64,000 nucleotides of DNA from Vesta saturnalis (GCA_036346205.1 JARFJB010001970.1:1532375-1596374); one strand, 5' to 3'. Counted from the stretch's first letter, positions 1 to 10,340 are shown. The notes: generated from the letters alone by a model not told the origin. Translations and numbers: made by a program.

Positions 1-473
1 AATATACCTTCAACATAGTATCTAGCTAATCCTTCGTACTGATTTAGATAGTCTTCAAAGGCGGGTTGAGATCCAGCAGCTAACAGTTCTGATTTCAATT
101 GTTGTAAAGTAGGAATTTCCACATCATTATCGTGAGTGGTATCAACAATTAGTTTCCTGTAAAGGTTGCGCAATGGTTTCGGGAACAAGAGTGCGTGGGG
201 CCTTCCGTAATCCAGGTGTTTTAGATGTACGACGTAAAAAACTTCAGTTTCTTGTGCAATGGGTTCATTTTTGGTAGCTTCTGGTGTAACGGATTCAACT
301 TTGATGAGAGAACCATCTTTCTTAGTAATCAATTGCTGTAAGGGTTGAGTGATAGGTTTAAAGTGTGCTTCTATTGTACGTTCTGTAAGAGTGGTATCTT
401 CCTTCAAACTAGCATATTTTGGTTGCACACTCTTGCGAGCAGGCAAAATGTCTTGTACTAAGGGCTTCTTCAT
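1..473 (-). CDS. Unidentified Polinton protein, partial (C-terminus beyond window)
   Basis: An open frame runs on the minus strand from an ATG at 473 down past base 1 with no stop, giving about 157 residues. It begins 33 bases downstream of the ATPase stop, on the same strand, so the two look co-transcribed. The N-terminal part is rich in Lys, Pro, Gln and Thr. The visible C-terminal part is acidic and aromatic, with a stretch reading FEDYLNQYEGLARYYV. I do not recognise a catalytic motif. The position next to the packaging ATPase suggests a virion or packaging accessory protein, but that is inference. No frameshift is visible, unlike most genes here. Confidence 0.55.
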   Translation of the reverse strand, partial: MKKPLVQDILPARKSVQPKYASLKEDTTLTERTIEAHFKPITQPLQQLITKKDGSLIKVESVTPEATKNEPIAQETEVFYVVHLKHLDYGRPHALLFPKPLRNLYRKLIVDTTHDNDVEIPTLQQLKSELLAAGSQPAFEDYLNQYEGLARYYVEGI

Positions 474-506
474 TACGACTGCATATGTTCAGTACTGCTA
501 CCATAT

Positions 507-1235
507 TTATAATGCGATGAAACAGTCAAATCTCTTACGGTAACGACCTGTATTAACATCGCTTTCTTTATCAATAACAAGAAAACCGAATTTGTCTCGC
601 CAGCAACAGGAACATAAATCCTTAAACCTATCAAAGGACATATCGACATTAACGTGATCATCATACATATGCCTAAGATTAGTGTAATCTTGTTGAAAAA
701 GAACAAGTAAATTAGCATTATCACGTATAAGCTGTTTTGGAATTGAAGAATACGTTTGACACAGATAGAAACAATCATTATTTCGATGTCTGCCAAAACA
801 GAAATGATCTCTTATTTCATTTTGTTTATGACACGCTACATCATCAAAAATCATTATTGAATTTTTACGGGAATCACTAGGAGATATAACATCACTGTTA
901 TCACTGCATTCGAAGTACCCGACTTCTTTTATGGGTGTCAGCAAATTCCGTAGGTACTGGTATTTAGGTTGATATAATGATTTGCAATAAATATAAACAT
1001 TTTCAAAACGTAAACCATTTGAATGTTCTAATAAGGTAATCATAATTTTTGTTTTCCCGAATCCAGATGGACCAACGATTATACCTCGTTTACATCCTCC
1101 TTTCAGTAGACCACTATGTTTAGAGTAGAGTTCCTTGTTACCAGTCATGTCATAATTTTTGATAGGTAATTCTGTATCTTGCGGAATGAAACGGATGGCA
1201 CCCGTCATAGTACTAAACCACAAATTGTATGGTAC

Positions 1236-1238
<3 letters not shown>
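507..1238 (-). CDS. FtsK/HerA-type genome-packaging ATPase of a Polinton/adintovirus
   Basis: The 243-residue frame is intact. It has a Walker A motif at about residues 52-64 (GIIVGPSGFGKTK), a hydrophobic Walker B strand ending in two Asp at about 127-133 (SIMIFDD), and a following CQTYSSIPKQLIRDN segment that fits the sensor region of the A32/FtsK-HerA packaging ATPases. In this family the enzyme drives genome DNA into the capsid. Its length is normal for Polintons. It is divergent from the capsid genes and separated from the PLA2 gene by about 100 bases containing a (TA)n tract. The start at 1238 leaves about 50 residues before Walker A, as expected. It appears complete, unlike most neighbours. 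Confidence 0.9.

Positions 1239-1292
<54 letters not shown>
1239..1292. repeat. (TA)n array in the divergent promoter gap
   Basis: About 54 bases of alternating T and A lie directly against the ATPase start codon and upstream of the PLA2 gene. This short region would have to hold both divergent viral promoters. The array probably expanded from an AT-rich promoter, as at similar arrays elsewhere in the window. Confidence 0.9.
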
Positions 1293-1293
<1 letters not shown>

Positions 1294-1342
1294 GTGTCAT
1301 ACGATGAAAGTAGTTTAGTAGTGGAGTGACAGCCAGTCTGGT

Positions 1343-2138
1343 ATGGAGTATACTTCCCGGTGTAATAGGAAGAAAAGAGGTTCAGGGTTAATTAATACCT
1401 TAATAAATAAATTACCCAATATACCTGGGTACAGATACTGCGGACCGGGTACCCGTTTACAAAAACGACTAGCTCGCGGCGATAAAGGTATTAACGAATT
1501 GGACGAAGCCTGTAAAGAACACGATATTGCATACTCCCAGTCAAACGATCTAAGACGACACATAGCCGGTAAGACTTTGCAACAAATAGATTTCGTTCCT
1601 CAAACGCTACATTTGGAGAAAGGGCAGAACCATAGCTGGAATAATGAAAGGAAAACGGAAAATGGGAATGGGTGGGAAATCACGGAAAGGGAAAAGAATT
1701 CTGGGAATGGGAAGCAAATCACGACGAACAAAGCGTTCTCCAATTTCGTTTAACAAAGCAGTACTTCTAGCGCGACGTCGTGTTGGTGGTAAACTTCGAT
1801 CATCGTTAACATCTACAATACAGCAAGCCTTAAGCGCTCTAAAACACAAAAAAATCATGTCACCCAAGAGCCGAATATTACCAATACCAAAGCGTGGGGG
1901 GTTCATACCTCTTATTCTCCTATTTGCAGCATTAGTAGCCTTAGGTTCGTTAGGAGGCGGTGCAGCTGCAGTTGCAAAAGCGGTTACTGACGCAAAAGCT
2001 GCGACAAAAACGTTAGAAGAAACCAAACGGCACAATCAAGCAGTGGAAGCAGCAACCTTAGGAAAAGGCTTATATCTAAAACCATATAAACGAGGTTTGG
2101 GCATATATTTACAACCGTATTCAAAAAACTCCCACTGA
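1343..2138 (+). pseudogene. Parvovirus-like phospholipase A2 / membrane-active minor virion protein, frameshifted
   Basis: The N-terminal frame (1343-1753) carries a secreted-PLA2 core: the calcium-loop motif YCGPGT at residues 32-37 and the catalytic helix DEACKEHDIAY at 54-64, with His60-Asp61. This is the arrangement of parvovirus VP1 and insect adintovirus PLA2 domains, used to breach endosomal membranes. After about 1575 the frame loses similarity. The likely continuation is in another frame (1644-2138): a very basic stretch, then a Gly/Ala-rich hydrophobic segment beginning RGGFIPL and a tail GKGLYLKPYKRG, typical of adenovirus pVI/pX-like Polinton proteins. I infer one gene broken by a frameshift or small deletion at about 1575-1640, though two separate genes cannot be excluded. 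It follows the divergent promoter and precedes the protease. Confidence 0.75.
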
Positions 2139-2493
2139 AGCTACCACGCCACGCCTTAAGTAATGTTGAGCTATCAAAATTTGTTGAGCAATTAAAGATT
2201 CTCTACTTTAGAGGGATATATATGCGAGGTACACGAACCCATAGGAATGAATGTAGTATCGTGAATCTGGATAATCAAACTAATAAGGGAACACACTCGA
2301 CAGCGTACATTAAGCGTAATAGACATATAACATATTTTGATAGCATAGGACATATTAAACCACCCTTTGAATTAGTTCACTATTTTAAAAGTGATGGTAG
2401 CAGAACCACAATTGCTTTAGTAAGGTTCAAGATTTCAATACATACAACTGTGGTCATTTAGTCTTACGATTTTTATATAACTGCTCGTTCTGA
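2135..2493 (+). pseudogene. Adenain-like cysteine protease (maturation protease), degraded
   Basis: Three catalytic regions of the adenovirus-type C5/Ulp1-like protease are visible. These are GTHSTAYIKR (catalytic His, with Ser after it where the family usually has Trp), YFDSIG (acidic residue), and a C-terminal YNCGHL carrying the catalytic Cys. The last lies at about 2447-2464 in a different frame, so a frameshift at about 2420-2445 separates Cys from His/Asp. An N-terminal LPRHALSN block begins near 2141. No ATG precedes it; a CTG at 2135 sits where the start is expected, so the start may be lost. The enzyme would cleave virion precursors during capsid maturation. It lies between the PLA2/minor protein gene and the penton gene. 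Confidence 0.75.
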
Positions 2494-2510
2494 TTGTCAG
2501 TGGTTGTTAC

Positions 2511-3202
2511 GTGATCGTAATGTCGTACACATTTACCTTCACCGGTAAAAGCTGTATCCTGCAAGCCACTTTTAATCCACCGATTTTTCTTAATATTGAG
2601 TCGGAACGTGTAATGGGGTTAACTGGTTTTGAATCGTTCAATACTATGCAAAACGTTACTTCAAAGAATAACCAACTCTTATTTGGAAAAGATAAAATTA
2701 CAATACCACCAGGAACATACGAAATCGCGGATGTGAACAAATATATTAATGAGACACTGAAGGAATCGAGAGGATTTATTAATTTCGAGCGAATAATAAT
2801 ACTATGAAAGCATGCATGAAAGCAACCCATAACATTAGCTTCAATGTCGAACATTCGATAGGGTCTATGCTAGGCTTTAATAAAACTGTTTACCAGGCTC
2901 AAAAAGTGCATACCTCTGACAATCCTTTTAGCATTATCAAAATTAACTCATTAATTATCGAGTGCAACATAACAAGTGGTAGTTTTAAAAATGGTGAGTC
3001 ATCACACATAATTCATCAATTCTTCCCCAGTGTACCAGCGGTATATAAAATAATCGAATTGCCTCAACATGTTATCTACTTACCTATAAATACATCTACC
3101 ATTTCAACAATAACACTTAAAATAGTAGACCAAGACGGAGATCTCGTCAATTTTAACGGAGAAGTCATAACGATAGGATTACACTTAACGAAAATATGGT
3201 GA
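2511..3202 (+). pseudogene. Penton / minor capsid protein (single jelly roll), one frameshift
   Basis: Two adjoining frames make one protein. Residues from 2520 to about 2790 include FNPPIFLN and IPPGTYEIADVNKYI, patterns typical of Polinton minor capsid (penton-like) proteins. The rest (about 2795-3202) ends with DQDGDLVNFNGEVIT and LHLTK, also family-typical. The frame changes at about 2790-2805, probably by a 1-base indel. The product would form capsid vertices. Its stop overlaps the next small ORF, which starts at 3196, showing the compact packing of the original viral operon. Confidence 0.8.
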
Positions 3203-3357
3203 CGCGGTATAATACATGTGCATGTAACCAGTGCAAAGCAAACTATAAAAGAGTGAAGTGTGGAAAGGGTAGAGTCAGTAAGCGTTCAGCAATCAAAGCG
3301 TTGACAGCGCAGAACAAAGCATTCTTAGAGAGTCTCGGGTTTACAGTACTACAATGA
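3196..3357 (+). CDS. Small Cys-rich ORF (53 aa) overlapping penton and capsid genes
   Basis: An ATG at 3196, inside the last codons of the penton gene, opens a 53-codon frame that ends at 3357. Its TGA overlaps the ATG of the major capsid gene in an ATGA arrangement (3354-3357). The peptide is basic, with Cys at residues 8, 10, 13 and 22 (pattern C-x-C-x2-C-x8-C), compatible with a small zinc-binding fold. It is intact in a locus where larger genes are broken. I do not know its function. The tight double overlap argues that it was a real viral gene rather than chance. Confidence 0.6.
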   Translation: MVTRYNTCACNQCKANYKRVKCGKGRVSKRSAIKALTAQNKAFLESLGFTVLQ

Positions 3358-4550
3358 GTGTATTAAACGTTAATGAAAAAGTTGTTGTTGATAATGCTAT
3401 AGTCAATTCCGAACTGCACACCCATCAACCATATACTACGAGATTTGGAAACAACGATGAAATCAGGACACCCATTCAGGAAGACATGTGCACTCTACCA
3501 TCAGAAAGTTATGTTTATGTAGAGGGAATATTGTTGCGACAACATGGCACTGCCTCTAATACCGCAAGGTTCGTTAATAATGGTATCGCATTTTTATTCA
3601 ATGAAATTAGATATGAGATGAATGGAATAGTGGTAGATTCCGTAACTAAGGTGGGGTTAACGTCGACAATGAAAATATTATCATTGACACCCAATGATCT
3701 TGCCCGTCATCAAAATGCCGGTTGGTTTCCTACATCAAACAGCACACTAACAAATGAGCAAGGGTATTTTAAAGTCTGTGTACCTTTGCGAATGCTGCTC
3801 GGCTTTGCTGAAGATTATAATAAAGTGATTTTGAACATTAGACAAGAACTTGTATTAATTCGTAGTAACATCGATACCGATGCAGTAATTTCAACTGTGG
3901 ACGAAGCATTAAAAGTCAACATAGATAAGATTTATTGTAAAGTTCCACACATCGTTCCAGCATTAGCGGAGGAATCGGCGTTAACGAAATACATTGATAA
4001 AAATGTGAATACTCCAGTAGCATTTAGAAGTTGGAAAACCCACATATATCCCGCTGTACCAACAACAGATAAGCATACATGGGCAATCAAAACATCTACT
4101 AGTATTGAAACACCGAGATACATTATTATAGGATTTCAAACTGGACGAGAGAATAATGTTATGCAAGATGCGATCTGATTCGATAAATGTCCACTAAAGA
4201 ATATTCGGGTGTTCCTTAACACGGACCGTTACCCGTACCACAATTTAAACGTTAATTATGATAATAACTGATTCGTTACGTTATATGAAATGTTTGCTAA
4301 ATTTCAACTGTCATATTACCAAAGAGATGGGCAACCCTTGCTCGCCCCTACTCAATTTACGACGGTTGCACCACTGATGGTGGTCGACTGCTCAAATCAA
4401 AAAGAAGCATTGCACTCTAAATCAGTAGTTCTTCGTGTAGAGTTCGAAACATCAGTCAACATAGCCACCAATACGACAGCATACTGTGTTATACTCCATG
4501 ATCGTTTAGTTACGTACAACGCGTTAACCAAAGCAGTACGCCAGTTGTAA
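3354..4550 (+). pseudogene. Major capsid protein (double jelly-roll), broken
   Basis: The first frame (3354-4178, 274 residues) opens with an ELHTHQPYTTRF and TLPSESYVYVEG region characteristic of Polinton/adintovirus major capsid proteins. The C-terminal part resumes at 4290-4550 (FQLSYYQRDGQPLL near its start). Between 4178 and 4290 the reading passes through another frame and stops, so at least two lesions are present. The total is about 400 residues, slightly short, so a small internal deletion is possible. The protein would form the icosahedral shell. A homologous C-terminus is present at the right end of the window (63757-64000, minus). Confidence 0.85.
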
Positions 4551-4554
4551 TACA

Positions 4555-4996
4555 ATGCTCGTCATCATCGATGTGCAAGGGTTTAAACTTTCCAAATCTT
4601 TTATACCGAAAGAACTTGCTCTTTATAATGGAACACAAATTGCACACTATATTTTTAAATCACCGTATCCCTGGCATACATTAGATGCAGAGAGTCGCCG
4701 TCAAGCTACTTGGTTAATGCATAACCAACACAGTATAAAATGGGAAGAGGGACATACACCACCACATCATTTTCGACGAGTTCTCACGAGATTGATTCAA
4801 CCAACAGATTCAATCTATGTCAAGAGTAGAGAAAGCAGATTACATAAGAAAATTTGTGACCCAGGCTGTAATTAATATTGAGGAACACCCAGCTTTGCCT
4901 GCTTTGCAACCCGTTTGTTACTATCATTGTCAAGCATTATGTCACTGCGCATTGTCTAATGTATACTATTTGTATGATACATATGTTATGCAATAA
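4555..4996 (+). pseudogene. Conserved Polinton protein of unknown function, one frameshift
   Basis: The frame starts 5 bases after the capsid stop (MLVIIDVQGFKL at the N-terminus) and holds a WHTLDAESRRQATWLM block. It loses frame at about 4830-4860, and the matching continuation, ending CHCALSNVYYLYDTYVMQ, runs to the stop at 4996. The same protein occurs in the right copy (63250-63752, minus), so it belongs to this virus family. I recall similar proteins beside the capsid gene in other Mavericks but know of no established function. It is the last gene of the rightward capsid operon. Confidence 0.65.
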
Positions 4997-5202
4997 TCTT
5001 GTACACTTTTTTTTAATAAAAATCTATTAAATAACTACTCTATTTATTTCTCTATATATCACACAATATTTGTACATCATATATATTCTCTCAATAAGGA
5101 ATTAGTACATACTACTAACATATTCCACAAAAAAAAAGGTACTGCATGAAATACTCCTGGAATCAATAGCAGTTTCATTATGGAGAGATTATACATTTAA
5201 AC
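4997..5202. other. Convergent intergenic gap of the left Polinton
   Basis: About 200 AT-rich bases separate the end of the capsid operon from the end of polymerase B, which converge here. An AATAAA-like motif occurs at about 5015, a plausible polyadenylation signal for the capsid-side transcript. Nothing coding is visible. The equivalent gap in the right copy is about 63090-63250. Confidence 0.5.
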
Positions 5203-5406
5203 CTAGCAAGTGTCAGTATCGAAACTATTTTTCTCACCCTGTAACTCATGCAACTGCATTTGCTTAGCAACCTCTAGTAGCTGACTCAAAGGATCCACAT
5301 TCTCCAATTCCGAAATTCCACAATTCCCCCACGCTAACGTTGTACATGTATCACGTACTTGATACCGCTTGTCATCCTGGGACCTAAAGGCAATTTTGTT
5401 TAACAT

Positions 5407-5455
<49 letters not shown>

Positions 5456-7546
5456 AAGTTGATCGGATGCCTCTGCAACAGCTTTGTAATCTACCTCCGT
5501 CAAGACTTTTTGAATGACAACTTTCTTAACACCTTTAGCTTTCTTAACCACTTCATTGTCAGCAAGCTTTAAACAGTATGATTTGAATCCTGCACCATAA
5601 AAAGATTGGATCGCTTTCCCTGCATACTCGTCTTTCATTCGTCCGACGACGGAAGTGTTAGTAGGAATACCATGCAACTCGTTTTGATAGTTGGACGAGT
5701 CATATTCATCTAAATTATTCCTAATATGTGCGTACACATCAGCAGTCGTTATCTCAACAATTAGCGAGTCGGTATCAGTATACAACAATGATACGTTAGT
5801 ACCATAATGCCTACGTTAGACGGCATAGAAAAAGCGATACGTTATAATTTTGGAAAGATCTAAAATACTAAATCCAACATATACGGGTTTGTCATACGTA
5901 ACTGCCTGTTTCGACAATTCCACCGCAAATAAGTTGTCAGTGAATTGAATTAAATTCTTAAATTGAGGTTTTGCGACGTACCGTGCTAGCCCTAACCGAC
6001 GACCATTATTTTCCCAATGCATTAATAGTTTGATAACTCTCCTTTTGTCCACATTCTCCATTGTTTTCCCAAAGACAACATTGTTCATGTATTTAAAGAA
6101 ATCCTTTCCAATCTTATTCTTTGCTTGATTTCGGAGAGATGTATTAAGGTCTACGTATGGTATTAACCAAGGACTTGCCGAAAGCGTAAAACCCTATGAA
6201 TACGAGTTACAAGCAAACCGTGCTCTATACTATGTTTCAAGTATCTGTAGTGTATAACGTAGTTCGTCTTATCACACAAGTTAGAAATTAACTTCTCCTC
6301 CTGGGAATGTGGTTCGCAGATCATTTCAGGGCAAAAAGGATAGTGATTGTGTTCGTCATGCAGGTGGTGTGGATAATTTATATCGGCCTCCAGTATAAAT
6401 CCAATATCATCCTCATCATTAATCTTCAGTATATCAAAGTTGTGTATTTCATCTTGAGTTAACCATATAAACCCGTCATGTGGAAGGTATTGCCGCATAC
6501 TCCACCCATACAAGTTCGTGGCGTCCAAATACTGTAAAAACACTTTGGGTTTATTAGGTTCATAATTTGGAACAAACTCGTTATCAATGCTTCTCCGTTT
6601 AATACTTAATAAAATGGTACATATCCATATCAGTCAATAATTCTAGCTCTACTTTTGTACAACATGGCATCCCATTCCAATCCAGGTAAGGTAACATACT
6701 GTGCCGATTCTAACCCATATACTGCCATACATAACCGCCTAAAGTTTTCAAACACATCAGCCAACAATGACACATCTGATTTTAAATAAATATCAGCATA
6801 ATCACCTAATGTATTACACTTAAAGTGATCCCATACCAGTAGGACGCGGCAGTATTCGTCATCGGAAATATTTTCATCACGCATTTTATTGTAGAATTTG
6901 TCATAGGATGGTATCGTGACATCATTCAATTTACTAAAACTATCTACGTACGAATAGGGGAAATTACCTTTCTTTCTCATTAAGCTAAAGTCATTATCGT
7001 TACTAAAATATTTCCTTATTTCGATGCATTGCGCGTCTGCCAAGTTCTAAGATAGAGTATCTAAGGACGCAGCCATGAACGTACAACTATCAAGGAATCA
7101 TAAGTTACTGTACTTCTTTTCCCGAAGACCCCGGCTGTTTATATATTCATCAACATATATATGCTTACCGAACGTTATATATTTTTCACTATTAACAGGA
7201 AGTACGGTAATTTCTTCCGTTTCACTCGCTAACTGTTTAATGAACAGGTGGACATCATATCCACTGAGGTTATGTAGAAAAACGGGGATGAAGGTAGGTA
7301 ACTGATAGTTTAAATTACAAATTGGATGTGCTGCGCCACGATACTTACCAGTGACGTGACAATGATCTCGTAATTTTGGATTTGCAGGATCACCCGTAAA
7401 ACGCTTGGTGAATAAATAACAATGTAAACTATATTCATACAACCCCTCTTGTTCATCCGTTAGTGGTAACTTTGGAACAATACTTTTGAAATGGTCTTTG
7501 TATATCCGTTTTACATCACTTTTGTGTCGGCGTATAAATATGTCAG
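5203..7546 (-). pseudogene. Protein-primed DNA polymerase B (Polinton), truncated and frameshifted, left copy
   Basis: Read on the minus strand, the pieces are: an HNH/endonuclease VII-like zinc region with RDHCHVTGKYRGAAH and the following FLHNLSGYDVHLF exonuclease-like block (7098-7546); a segment with VLLVWDHFKCNTLGDYADIY (6630-7043); polymerase motif A YLDATNLYGWSM (6163-6543); motif B region VFGKTMENVDKR (5816-6088); motif C LYTDTDSL (near 5788); and the C-terminal KAKGVKK block down to the stop at 5203. At least four frame breaks separate them. The N-terminal several hundred residues seen in the right copy are missing: homology stops at 7546, where a hexamer array begins. A (TA)n array also interrupts the C-terminal region (5412-5453). 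The gene would have replicated the viral genome. Confidence 0.88.
5412..5453. repeat. (TA)n array grown inside polymerase B coding sequence
   Basis: About 42 bases of TA repeat lie within the polymerase C-terminal region, creating a run of alternating Tyr and Ile. The right copy has only a short TATATATA at the equivalent place (about 62879-62888), so expansion from a seed plus a small local deletion happened in this copy. Confidence 0.85.
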
Positions 7547-9640
7547 CTGCGTAAACGTAAACGCAAACGTAAACGTAAACGTAAACGTAAACGTAAACGT
7601 AAACGTAAACGTAAACGTAAACGTAAACGTAAACGTAAACGTAAACGTAAACGTAAACGTAAACGTAAACGTAAACGTAAACGTAAACGTAAACGTAAAC
7701 GTAAACGTAAACGTAAACGTAAACGTAAACGTAAACGTAAACGTAAACGTAAACGAAAACGTAAACGTAAACGTAAACGTAAACGTAAACGTAAACGTAA
7801 ACGTAAACGTAAACGTAATCGTAAACGTAAACGAAAACGTAAACGTAAACGAAAACGAAAACGTAAACGTAAACGTAAACGTAAACGTAAACGTAAACGT
7901 AAACGTAAACGTAAACGTAAACGTAACCATAAACGTAAACGTAAACGAAAACGTAAACGTAAACGTAAACGTAAACGTAAACGTAAACGTAAACGTTAAC
8001 GTAATCGTAAACGTAAACGTAAACGAAAACGTAAACGTAAACGTAAACGTAAACGTAAACGTAAACGTAAACGTAAACGTAAACGTAAACGTAAACGTAA
8101 ACGTAAACGTAAACGTAAACGTAAACGTAAACGTGAACGTGAACGTGAACGTGAACGTGAGCGTGAGCGTGAGCGTGAGCGTGAACGTGAACGTGAACGT
8201 GAACGTGATCGTGAACGTGATCGTGAACGTGAACGTGAACGTGATCGTGAACGTGAACGTGAACGTGAACGTGAACGTGAACGTGAACGTGAACGTGAAC
8301 GTGAACGTGAACGTGAACGTGAACGTGAACGTGAACGTGAACGTGAACGTGAACGTGAACGTGAACGTACGAACGTGAACGCGAACGTCGAACGTGAACG
8401 TGAACGTGAACGTGAACGTGAACGTGAACGTGAACGTGAACGTGAACGTGAACGTGAACGTGAACGTGAACGTGAACGTGAACGTGAACGAACGTGAACG
8501 TGAACGTGAACTGAACGTGAACGTGAACGTGAACGTGAACGTGAACGTGAACGTGAACGTGAACGTGAACGTGAACGTGAACGTGAACGTGAACGTGAAC
8601 GTAACGAAACGTAAACGTAAACGTAAACGTAAACGTAAACGTAAACGTAAACGTAAACGTTAACGTAACGTGAACGTAAACGTAACGAAAACGTAAACGT
8701 AAACGTAACGTAAACGTAAACGTAAACGTAACGTAAACGTACGTAAACGTAAACGTAACGTAACGTGAACGTAACGTGAAACGTACAATGTGACGTGACG
8801 TGACGTGACGTGAACGTGAACGTGACGTGAACGTGACGTGAACGTAATTGAACGTGAACGTAACGTGAACGTGAACGTGAACGTAACGTGAACAGTGAAC
8901 GTTGATTAACGTGAAGGAACGTGAACGTGAACGTGAACGTGAACGTGAACGTGAACGTGAACGTTGAACGTAACGTGAACGTGAACGTGAACGTGAACGT
9001 GAACGTAACGTGAACGTGAACGTGAACGTGAACGTGAACGTTGAACGTGAACGTAAACGTGAACGTGAACGTAGAACGTAACGTGAACGTAGAACGTAAA
9101 CGTGAACGTGAACGTGAACGTGAACGTAACGTGAACGTGAACGTGAACGTAACGTGAAACGTACGAACGTGAACGTAAACGTGAACGTGAACGTGAACGT
9201 GAAACGAACGTGAACGTGAACGTGAACGTGAACGTGAACGTGAACGTGAACGTAAGAACGTAACGAACGTGAACGTGAACGTGAACGTGAAACGTGAACG
9301 TGAACGTGAACGTAACGTGAACGAACGTGAACGTGAACGTTGAACGTGAACGTGAACGTGAACGTGAACGTAACGTGAATAACGTGAAACGTGAACGTAC
9401 GAACGTGAACGATGAACGTAACGTGTTTAACGTGAACGTGAAAACATGAATGAACTATAAACCTAATAAGAACGTAAAGAATAACGTATAAAGTATGAAC
9501 GTGAACGTAATAACGTAACGTTGAAGTGAATAACGTAATAACGTGAACGTGATTAACGTGAACGTGAACAGATAAATTAACGTGAACGCATACGTAACGT
9601 AAACGTAAATGAACGTAACGTAACGTAAAACGTAAACGTA
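7546..9640. repeat. Hexamer array (AAACGT)n / (GAACGT)n truncating polymerase B
   Basis: From 7546 the sequence is a nearly perfect AAACGT hexamer to about 8130. It then switches to GAACGT (with a GAGCGT block at 8160-8180) to about 8600, briefly back to AAACGT to about 8670, and then degrades through indels and substitutions until about 9640. Both strands are open in several frames, giving artefactual ORFs hundreds of codons long made of two alternating residues; none should be annotated as protein. The left edge is sharp and falls within a polymerase codon. It may be a satellite or a subtelomere-like array; the sequence alone does not decide. Confidence 0.95.
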
Positions 9641-10270
9641 ACAACTAAATTACGATACCATGATCACTGAATAGAAACCAATTATAATTTCTTTTTACTA
9701 ATTTGAATTGAATTACAACTAGAAAAATCAACTTAATTTTTGTTAAACTATGTAATCAAAATAACATATTAAAATTTTGTTATGAACGAATAAGTTCAAA
9801 TAAATATGTAATTAAAATTATTAATTTTATTAAATACATAAATAAAAGTTTACCTAGTAGAATTTGAACTACTACTTAAATAGTAAATTCTAAATAAATT
9901 ATCAGTTCTATATAAAGACAAAGTTTACATCGATTGGTGTTTGAACCTTGATGGCGCAGTTGGTTAGCGCGGTACTTGCAAAGTACAGGTCGTAGGTTCA
10001 AACTTATTCGAGTAAACTTTTATTTATGATTTAGAAAATTATAATAATTTTAAGAATAACATAGTCCAATGATACTTAAAAGAGCTACAATTATAAAAAG
10101 TCGTTCCGTTTAGAATGCGAAATATAGAAAATCTAAGTATAAACATTATCGTACTGCAACTATACGTAACAAGGATTAAAACCATAACCATATTACGTAG
10201 AAACGCAATGATTTTTTGATACATAAAATATATAACAAAGCATACTTTTAATAAACTATATTACACGATA

Positions 10271-10272
<2 letters not shown>
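9641..10272. repeat. AT-rich repeat unit 1 interrupted by a SINE
   Basis: Bases 9675-9760 and 10030-10235 match a second unit at 10341-10425 and 10440-10600, in the same orientation. The two halves of unit 1 are separated by tRNA-SINE sequence that the second unit lacks. No coding signal is seen. Confidence 0.65.
9765..10025. mobile_element. tRNA-derived SINE, inverted head arrangement
   Basis: A tRNA-like head on the plus strand at about 9944-10005 contains a pol III A box (TGGCGCAGTTGG, 9952) and B box (GGTTCAAAC, 9995). To its left, at 9770-9875, is SINE body sequence (starting TTGTTATGAACGAATAAG) with a degenerate head facing the other way. The same body is present at 33655-33760 and, reversed, near 46030-46080. 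The anticodon loop reads TTGCAAA. The stems are imperfect, so this is a SINE promoter and not a working tRNA. Confidence 0.6.

Positions 10273-10336
<64 letters not shown>
10273..10336. repeat. (TA)n array
   Basis: An uninterrupted TA tract of about 64 bases separates the two copies of the AT-rich unit. Confidence 0.9.
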
Positions 10337-10339
<3 letters not shown>

Positions 10340-10340
10340 A

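Noticed and set aside
1607..2035. Minus-strand 142-residue ORF opposite the PLA2/minor protein gene
   Set aside because: Shadow of the basic, GC-richer plus-strand gene; no domain.
7491..8378. 295-residue plus-strand Asn-Val repeat ORF
   Set aside because: The opposite-strand reading of the same hexamer array; no start context or homology.
7546..9640. CRISPR array or telomere
   Set aside because: No spacer structure, so not CRISPR. The unit is not a known insect telomere repeat and the array is internal in this window, so telomere is not supported.
7098..9644. 848-residue minus-strand ORF of alternating His/Val, Thr/Phe and Tyr/Val
   Set aside because: It is the hexamer array read through in an open frame; only the last ~150 codons (7098-7546) are real, as polymerase B.
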